Shown here in pieces: positions 58,901 to 64,000 of a stretch of DNA of 64,000 nucleotides. The position numbers were made by a program, and so were the translations under genes. Source of the DNA: Monocercomonoides exilis. Taxonomy: Eukaryota > Preaxostyla > Oxymonadida > Polymastigidae. Position 1 is the first letter of the stretch. Each line of letters starts with the position of its first letter. Under the pieces are notes generated by a model that saw only the letters and a list, made by a program, of their open reading frames with translations, had not been told where the DNA came from and did not search any database. The DNA is taken from the NCBI GenBank assembly GCA_001643675.2, contig LSRY02000023.1, positions 969,001 to 1,033,000 of the forward strand. The letters run 5' to 3'.

Positions 58901-61068
58901 ACTGTTCATTTGGAAAGTGTTTGAGCTCAAAAGAGAATGGATCGATTGTGCTCGTAAATAATTGTGTTGATTTGGATTTTGATTCATGTAGCTTCCTTGG
59001 GAATTTTGAAGACGAGACAAGAGAAGAATGGGGAAAAAATGGCAGAATGGAAGAGATGTGCAGATGGAATGGGTCAGTTGTGGATGTTCAATCCAGCAAT
59101 GTTGGGATGAAAGACACAACAATCAGCAACTCGAAGAAAGGGGGGCTTTCGTTGTCAGGTGGAAGTGTGGAGATATATGATGGGAGATTTGAGAACAACA
59201 ATCCGTCGATAGCGAATTATGGATCGGCACGAAGAAACATTCTGTGTGGAGGCTCAGGAAGATTGAGGGTTGTGAGTTTGAAAGGAGGGGATGGAGTGTT
59301 GCCGAATACATCGTTGTGGATGTTGAATGAAGGATGCACACTGGAAGGGATTGCCAGAGAAAGAGCATCTTCGTTTTTCATCCCGAGGGTGGAGAGTGTG
59401 TCATCGGAAAAGTCAGGGGAGGTGGTGAATGTTGTGTTCAGAGGATCAGTTCTCCTTCCATGCAACCTCTCGTTCAAGACCGTTGCAGCAGTTGGGGATG
59501 AGGAAGTGGTTGAGAAATATTCGTTTGATGAAAGCGCTTTCATATCAGAAGAAGAGGTGCATGGTTCTGTTCCTGTCAAGACAGTTGAAGGGGTGGCAAG
59601 CGAAGCAGAAGTGAGGGTGTGTATTCTGTTTGGGAGTGCTGATTCTCCATCAGCCACTGATTCTTTCGTTCTGAAGAACAGGAGTGAATCCAAAACAAGT
59701 GGAGATGAAAGGATTGCCGAAGGAGGAAAGAAAGAAAGATCGATATGGCCAATAATTGTGATTGTGATGGCAATTATTCTTTTGATTGTTCTGATTATTT
59801 CTGTAATATTTATTGTTCGATGGAGAAAAGCTAAAAATGAGAACGAAGATCTGAGAGAGATTGTGAATGACAATATCAAAAAGGATCCAAAGCTGATTGA
59901 GATGATGACGATGGAGATGTCGCCTGAGGAACAGTGGCGAAGAGCCGAAAGAGAGGCAGAGAAGAAGAATGAGGAGAGGATAAAGAAAAGAGTGTATGCG
60001 AAAAGCCTTGGACATTCGGAGTCATCTGAGCATCTTCTGTCTGAGAGTGGCTCAACAGAATATATTTTGGGAAGAGATTCAGACAAGATCCCTGAGTGGA
60101 TGCTGGAGAAAGTGGATGAGAAAGAAGAGGAAGAAGAAACAAGAAAGAGATCGCCTTCACCATCCATTTCATCCACTTCAACAACGGACACAACTGATTC
60201 GGATTCCACTTTTGTTCGGGGAGAGGATCTGTGTCCAACCACCTCATCGATGTCGAATCTTGTGGATGCCATGGCATGCTCATCACCACATGAAAAGCTG
60301 ATTGTTGACTTGAGGGATTCTCTGTTCATGTTGTTGCATGGGAGGAATGAGAAGAAAGAGATGGCGATTGGGAGTCTTCAGCAAAGAGAGCAGACAGCTG
60401 CTCAAATCCTGTTCTGGGTGGCGAATGGAGCTCTCCATTCATTTGACGAGATCGAAAATACTCTTTCTTCCCTTGCCAACCTCAGTCCTCACATTGTGTT
60501 GTTTTCAGAACATATGGTGATCTGCATTGTGATGCATTCAGACTTCTCGTCTGATGATTCTGATTCCTCATCCATCTCTTCATCGACAGTTGTGACATCT
60601 GCCAGTGATGATGATGATGATGAAAGTGACTCTCTGCCCTCATCGGCCTTTGAGGATGAGGAAGACAACCGATATGAGTGTTTGCGGTGGAAGGCGCCCG
60701 AGTTGCTGATGAACAAGAAGATTGGAGCAACAAAGGAATCAGTGGTGTTTTCGATTGGGATGATGTTGTGGGAGTGTCTGACGCTGCAGATCCCGTTTGG
60801 GGAGTATGAGGCAGAAATGGCGGGGAAGAAGATCAAAGATGGGGAGAGGCCGAAGATGTTGGTGGGTTGTGAGTCGTCTCTTGGGGAGGTTGCGAGCAAA
60901 GGGATGGCGCAGAAGGCAGAGGAGAGGCCTGGGCTGGAAGAGCTGAAAAGAGAGTTTTTCATGCGATTTCCGGAAGGGGCGATTGTGTTCACGATGTCGG
61001 ATGCGGTTGATCTTGTGGGAGAATTGAGCAAGATGGGAAGCACCGATGAGAAGAAAGAGGATGAGTGA
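52966..61068 (+). CDS. Giant beta-helix surface protein with one membrane helix and a degenerate kinase C-lobe
   Basis: Single exon, 2,700 residues. A signal peptide (MNFVYLLTLTFVLNCSE) starts the protein. The ectodomain (to about 2255) is full of GG-A-I/F and S-x-F-x-x-C repeats typical of pectin-lyase-like/polymorphic-membrane-protein beta-helices. Four spaced cassettes carry Cys motifs: DHMACGFVRAGDEYGRRCKT (near 54743), SRCGMEQYPCSSIN (near 55825), FSGCGFSEAPCSSIN (near 57019) and MRQCGEQTNPCKSI (near 58248). A membrane helix (PIIVIVMAIILLIVLIISV, about 2258-2281) is followed by a basic stop. The cytoplasmic end has a kinase-like C-lobe (about 2565-2680) with RWKAPELL, ESVVFSIGMMLWECL and AQKAEERPGLEEL, but no Gly loop, catalytic Lys, HRD or DFG; LANLSPHIVLFSEHMVICI sits where the catalytic loop should be. 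Likely a cell-surface adhesion or sensing protein; signalling by the lobe is doubtful. Similar architectures are known from oxymonads. Confidence 0.85.
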   Translation: MNFVYLLTLTFVLNCSEIDDERKLNGFKCVVNSQNEHVLNQGLSSNHSDENHGLFNFHGFNASDNENEDKITDKDDEASGLMQKQRGYFSKEERREANDIDNHLGNENCQLKTIGDSKRVFRNQRSTVMAMVNFGNSSCEMKYLSLFKEERRSLMLINDLSTVLVHCCSIHQRGAKNGYLFTLNEGHLILSNTSYLSAGCAEIIEPFVGCEKMSSEKMKKDLKIIDSDFSSFSLGRSTSLLASTDIWKISVFSCHFSNISQSARIQNNHHSMGNSKNDYSFTGCVVEKVDSPLGGGLVEGMHSGYHHFFACNSSYSQCVRRDNADPVIGNKTMKSQVVDSGDATFVDCDFNNLSTENSSRVNGGAILFTSSGLLNVSLCRFNECHSSWCGGAISSQGDGKKSVITSSSFESCSVEASGGCLYIYFISTFSVKNINCSNSSVKHMGGGIFIEHNVKQGIIDKCHFYSCRKNTTQHNGGGSVGLYNHGTAVISDCSFCGGFSENNGAGISWDNIPGENDSPTLFCFFSNNIAVNLGHDVYVVEGWTSVNETSFVHCRSSTSANNNRVVKGETGYDDWIPKIFFNPVFVNSMEGLDHMACGFVRAGDEYGRRCKTIEFGMSVLDTDGSSNEVIIEVGDYEENKVEVGKMRIAFEGKDKTQVIIHNRSPNGESLVVIGTGMGNFRNMTFVCGENPSSHLMEMLAKEGVLNMCECVITSLRNDESCVLSASLMIVQMGSVIFDSVEISGISFSSVPAFNIRGESSLSFQMNNVDAHGISRASGDGSVICGNLANGMNVNISGGMMRSCGCEDGCGGGMWIQLDEGSKMEIGNASSEGAEENVDNVSFINCYCAGKGNRVGGFGGAIYLDVCDGNCTFCIHCASFESCQAEKGNNIFVNAQCLRDVVNKATFGFECEGMIDSDLLGYEDGCREECAPLLPFLMEDGDVGFVGGEKSLEFSRCGMEQYPCSSINKVVEVWYGDETRTIRIKNGFVLCEEIVMERHFWNVTGTVGDAAVEVVVPSPLFDSDCLICISSEALLKDMCFSLPSTLSPASSFVLSSSNVLSVSDCSVEPSTGNLLNEIEYCVFHVDGGVLHMAGFSNKGQINTLSNPIIKCTGDGIAELSNCVLTGITRRTGGGSCLERICEESESESESGDASAAVIIIVSSCTFSECCIEEKDGCGGGMKISIGKDEEVVVNGSTTFDGCKAENNGGNGGGGGGMMIGVGNGGSLKMKGVKFERCKVSSSEDERGGKGLGGGIFVKFSEEIGIFVLEGMTFEGCNAWKGKNVFVSGWDLSEIVNKENFKWEMSPQELGSLDELCGWERKATGEGYVIPLVVYMWDNWSEKGYVSKEKGGDFSGCGFSEAPCSSINHLISLRYGTLGGSESHVIIVDFVILQNSLHLIQTDSDTQKISIEGEENGTVLRVEEENEEEMEEAMVASEVILSFVNVSFVLPNVLAHHLAFLKSSSGDGALSVRSCSFVSEDASKETNFCLVRVDGGSVVIEDCALKEFHLLQGFMELSSDVKVANVMNLSISDTSVSGRSLISISEHALLSVRSLKEATMLRSKVNGDEDGMLSMSVNSSTFTNITLSENRATIVSACSFECKMRCLVEGCVMTKCLSEWSEEGGGMKVSLKSRGSELRVNGCMFGMCSCSVVKGRGGGLMIDASGLGETQAGTEDAPPLGIMIESTRFTMNDAYVGKDVFIRCNRIEKQINEKLFSLDFSQESLKSNNSICGSDEEKTDIDLIPLITFYYGQQVFVNANGRDMRQCGEQTNPCKSISCSVDHIQRGVVNIVFIDEEGDIGGECAIGDLSVKSMKKMKAIVHFNEAIQEIGNERSVIVFANECVAERCVFEFGELHEANHSHVMKVKNGTTMMRECECLSSTTELIITSTIMAVEGGELEMDKCAFTRMKLCVPLIEFVGGSKATISETRIDKLESDENVIEVGDRARVEMKELDIQNITLSKSGSVVKMKNVVKNVILLNCSFGKCLSSKENGSIVLVNNCVDLDFDSCSFLGNFEDETREEWGKNGRMEEMCRWNGSVVDVQSSNVGMKDTTISNSKKGGLSLSGGSVEIYDGRFENNNPSIANYGSARRNILCGGSGRLRVVSLKGGDGVLPNTSLWMLNEGCTLEGIARERASSFFIPRVESVSSEKSGEVVNVVFRGSVLLPCNLSFKTVAAVGDEEVVEKYSFDESAFISEEEVHGSVPVKTVEGVASEAEVRVCILFGSADSPSATDSFVLKNRSESKTSGDERIAEGGKKERSIWPIIVIVMAIILLIVLIISVIFIVRWRKAKNENEDLREIVNDNIKKDPKLIEMMTMEMSPEEQWRRAEREAEKKNEERIKKRVYAKSLGHSESSEHLLSESGSTEYILGRDSDKIPEWMLEKVDEKEEEEETRKRSPSPSISSTSTTDTTDSDSTFVRGEDLCPTTSSMSNLVDAMACSSPHEKLIVDLRDSLFMLLHGRNEKKEMAIGSLQQREQTAAQILFWVANGALHSFDEIENTLSSLANLSPHIVLFSEHMVICIVMHSDFSSDDSDSSSISSSTVVTSASDDDDDESDSLPSSAFEDEEDNRYECLRWKAPELLMNKKIGATKESVVFSIGMMLWECLTLQIPFGEYEAEMAGKKIKDGERPKMLVGCESSLGEVASKGMAQKAEERPGLEELKREFFMRFPEGAIVFTMSDAVDLVGELSKMGSTDEKKEDE

Positions 61069-62916
61069 TGGGAAACAACACACCAGAGAGATTGTGCTTG
61101 AAGAAGGATTAGAAGAAGAAGAAGAAGAAGATAAGAGCGAGTGAGACATTGGGATAGCACGAGCTTTTCAATTGGACTTGTTGGCGCTTTTCAGAATATT
61201 TTTCTGGAGCTTGAGCCATGATGAGATGATGATGGCAATGAATGCAAAAAAAACAATTTTTTTTTTCAAAAAAAACTTTTCATTTCTTTTTATTCTTTTA
61301 TATCTTTTTTTTAGTTATGGAAAGGAAATTGGGGTTTGTCATCCATTTTTGTGGGGTTGTTCGAATAATATTTGACTCATTGACTCGTTTGTGCTCGTTG
61401 TTCTGTTTTTCTTTTTTATTCTTTTCCATTCCTTTTATGTTTTCCTTTTGAAGTTTTATAATTCTTTTTTAAAAGATCATTGGCATTTTCTGTTGAAGCA
61501 ACAATTCATAAATATGTGTGTTTTTTCAGCATTTCACAAATTCATTCCCAAAAATTAATGAGAAAAATACGAGAGAGAAATGATGCAGTTGCGATTGGCA
61601 AGCTCACTGTCTTTTCTGGCAAAGTTGCTGATTAATCTCCCACATGGAAATATGGTTCATGAATGGTCGAAGCATGAAAAAATGCAGCAGGAGTTATGGA
61701 ACAGCAGCACAAGGAAGATAAAAAAGAAAATAAATGAAATCGTCTCTGACTTGAGTAATCAATGCAAAGCACATGGATGAGATATATAGCTGACTTTTTT
61801 TTTCCTGACTTTCCACAAACACTCTCACTGGAAGCAATGGACATCTTTGAAAGTCTTCAAATGGACATTTGATTTTTTATCAAAGCATTTATTTCCTGGT
61901 TTGTGCAGCAGGAAGAAAGAAGTTATGTGAGCACCTTGGCATCCAATTTAAACAGATTTCTTATCTGAAAATAGTCCACAATAAATTCACACGAAATTCT
62001 TTGTTTATCTGTAAATTATCAAACAAATAAAATTGGATGTCAAGGTGCTCACATAACTTCTCTCTTTCTGCTGCACAAACCAGAAAATACATGCTCTGCA
62101 AAAAAAAAAAAATCAAATGTCCATTTGAAGACTTTCAAAGATGTCCATTGCTTCCAGTGAGAGTGTTTGTGGAAAGTCAGGAAAAAAAAAGTCAGCTATA
62201 TATCTCATCCATGTGCTTTGCATTGATTACTCAAGTCAGAGACGATTTCATTTATTTTCTTTTTTATCTTCCTTGTGCTGCTGTTCCATAACTCCTGCTG
62301 CATTTTTTCATGCTTCGACCATTCATGAACCATATTTCCATGTGGGAGATTAATCAGCAACTTTGCCAGAAAAGACAGTGAGCTTGCCAATCGCAACTGC
62401 ATCATTTCTCTCTCGTATTTTTCTCATTAATTTTTGGGAATGAATTTGTGAAATGCTGAAAAAACACACATATTTATGAATTGTTGCTTCAACAGAAAAT
62501 GCCAATGATCTTTTAAAAAAGAATTATAAAACTTCAAAAGGAAAACATAAAAGGAATGGAAAAGAATAAAAAAGAAAAACAGAACAACGAGCACAAACGA
62601 GTCAATGAGTCAAATATTATTCGAACAACCCCACAAAAATGGATGACAAACCCCAATTTCCTTTCCATAACTAAAAAAAAGATATAAAAGAATAAAAAGA
62701 AATGAAAAGTTTTTTTTGAAAAAAAAAATTGTTTTTTTTGCATTCATTGCCATCATCATCTCATCATGGCTCAAGCTCCAGAAAAATATTCTGAAAAGCG
62801 CCAACAAGTCCAATTGAAAAGCTCGTGCTATCCCAATGTCTCACTCGCTCTTATCTTCTTCTTCTTCTTCTTCTAATCCTTCTTCAAGCACAATCTCTCT
62901 GGTGTGTTGTTTCCCA
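61069..62916. other. Shared 3' intergenic region between convergent paralogues
   Basis: No gene supported. Short ORFs here (67-70 residues) occur as mirrored pairs because of the palindrome and look non-coding. Both genes' 3' flanks and probable polyadenylation signals fall in it; AATAAA-like strings occur near 61980 and 62027. Confidence 0.6.
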
Positions 62917-64000
62917 TCACTCATCCTCTTTCTTCTCATCGGTGCTTCCCATCTTGCTCAATTCTCCCACAAGATCAACCGCATCCGACATCGTGAACAC
63001 AATCGCCCCTTCCGGAAATCGCATGAAAAACTCTCTTTTCAGCTCTTCCAGCCCAGGCCTCTCCTCTGCCTTCTGCGCCATCCCTTTGCTCGCAACCTCC
63101 CCAAGAGACGACTCACAACCCACCAACATCTTCGGCCTCTCCCCATCTTTGATCTTCTTCCCCGCCATTTCTGCCTCATACTCCCCAAACGGGATCTGCA
63201 GCGTCAGACACTCCCACAACATCATCCCAATCGAAAACACCACTGATTCCTTTGTTGCTCCAATCTTCTTGTTCATCAGCAACTCGGGCGCCTTCCACCG
63301 CAAACACTCATATCGGTTGTCTTCCTCATCCTCAAAGGCCGATGAGGGCAGAGAGTCACTTTCATCATCATCATCATCACTGGCAGATGTCACAACTGTC
63401 GATGAAGAGATGGATGAGGAATCAGAATCATCAGACGAGAAGTCTGAATGCATCACAATGCAGATCACCATATGTTCTGAAAACAACACAATGTGAGGAC
63501 TGAGGTTGGCAAGGGAAGAAAGAGTATTTTCGATCTCGTCAAATGAATGGAGAGCTCCATTCGCCACCCAGAACAGGATTTGAGCAGCTGTCTGCTCTCT
63601 TTGCTGAAGACTCCCAATCGCCATCTCTTTCTTCTCATTCCTCCCATGCAACAACATGAACAGAGAATCCCTCAAGTCAACAATCAGCTTTTCATGTGGT
63701 GATGAGCATGCCATGGCATCCACAAGATTCGACATCGATGAGGTGGTTGGACACAGATCATCTCCCCGAACAAAAGTGGAATCTGAATTAGTTGTTGAAG
63801 TTGTTGAAGTGGATGAAATGGAAGGTGATGGCGTTCTCTTTCTTGTCTCTTCTTCCTCCTCCTCGTCCACTTTCTCCAGAGCCCAATCTGGAATCTTGTC
63901 TGAATCTCTCCCCAGAATATATTCAGTTGAGCCACTCTCAGATAGAAGATGCTCAGATGACTCCGAATGTCCAAGGCTTTTCGCATACACTCTTTTCTTT
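62917..64000 (-). CDS. Convergent paralogue of the giant surface protein, 3' end only
   Basis: The frame enters from the right edge (KKRVYAKSLGHSESSEHLLS) and stops at 62917. From PTTSSMSNLVDAMACSS to the end it is identical to the 2,700-residue neighbour, including the same degenerate kinase C-lobe without catalytic motifs. Upstream it differs at several residues (PDWALEKVDEEEEEETRKR). The ATG-like start within the window is not the true start; membrane helix and ectodomain lie beyond the edge. Confidence 0.85.
   Translation of the reverse strand, partial: KKRVYAKSLGHSESSEHLLSESGSTEYILGRDSDKIPDWALEKVDEEEEEETRKRTPSPSISSTSTTSTTNSDSTFVRGDDLCPTTSSMSNLVDAMACSSPHEKLIVDLRDSLFMLLHGRNEKKEMAIGSLQQREQTAAQILFWVANGALHSFDEIENTLSSLANLSPHIVLFSEHMVICIVMHSDFSSDDSDSSSISSSTVVTSASDDDDDESDSLPSSAFEDEEDNRYECLRWKAPELLMNKKIGATKESVVFSIGMMLWECLTLQIPFGEYEAEMAGKKIKDGERPKMLVGCESSLGEVASKGMAQKAEERPGLEELKREFFMRFPEGAIVFTMSDAVDLVGELSKMGSTDEKKEDE

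Larger units (their letters stand above)
59985..64000. repeat. Large palindrome centred near 61992
   Basis: Positions sum to 123985 across the axis. All ORF boundaries from about 60340 to 61844 recur exactly mirrored on the right (for example 61068 with 62917), so the arms have no net indel over about 1.6 kb and look identical between roughly 60235-61870 and 62115-63750. Outside, scattered substitutions appear (GEDL versus GDDL, PEWMLEK versus PDWALEK, one codon length change). The inner 244 bp is an imperfect inverted repeat with an 80-bp unmatched loop near 61951-62030. Confidence 0.9.

Noticed and set aside
55548-60329. Minus-strand ORFs of 200-370 residues under the giant surface protein gene
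   Set aside because: They are antisense shadows of the 2,700-residue frame, created by its Glu/Ser/Gly-rich codons.
59217-60329. 370-residue antisense ORF with a hydrophobic segment
   Set aside because: Its hydrophobic part is the complement of the membrane-helix codons; no independent start or family signal.

Overview
The window is eukaryotic nuclear DNA from a protist. It is AT-rich between genes, has short GT-AG introns (about 25 to 216 nt) and uses the standard genetic code. It carries very large low-complexity proteins and a giant surface protein that joins a beta-helix-like ectodomain to a degenerate kinase lobe. That last combination, together with the short introns, suggests a metamonad, most likely an oxymonad (Preaxostyla). 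The taxon is an inference, not something the sequence proves.

Left third (1-20378, minus strand). This is one gene. A single reading frame, open from about 19910 to the left edge, encodes more than 6,600 residues and leaves the window before any stop. It holds a ubiquitin-specific protease domain (Cys box near 4751, final box near 2850), a split ubiquitin-like fold near 10.4-11.2 kb, and dozens of poly-Ser/poly-Glu tracts. Three small 5' exons can be modelled up to 20378. It resembles the USP9X/USP24/USP34 group, but the usual catalytic His is Arg. Divergently transcribed from it is a three-exon gene for a seven-helix, GPCR-like membrane protein (20859-22633).

Middle (22.6-52.9 kb). This is mostly accessory DNA. 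It has an imperfect inverted duplication (25.2-28.9 and 33.2-36.0 kb) of an unrecognised serine- and charge-rich gene, with visible stops in the left copy. It also has ARM/HEAT-like decayed exons, a fold-back element built from 20-bp satellite units, several MITE-like elements, a 2.0-kb element with about 160-bp terminal inverted repeats, and two decayed pogo-type (DDE) transposase genes. One of these lies in a 5.2-kb element bounded by TA and is split by a 2.8-kb hAT-like element with an exact 8-bp target duplication.

Right (52966-64000). A 2,700-residue single-exon gene encodes a signal peptide, cysteine-bearing beta-helix cassettes, one membrane helix and a kinase C-lobe lacking the catalytic motifs. 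Its 3' end is one arm of a near-perfect palindrome centred near 61992. The other arm carries the 3' end of a convergent paralogue that runs off the right edge.

I saw no rRNA, tRNA or CRISPR array.
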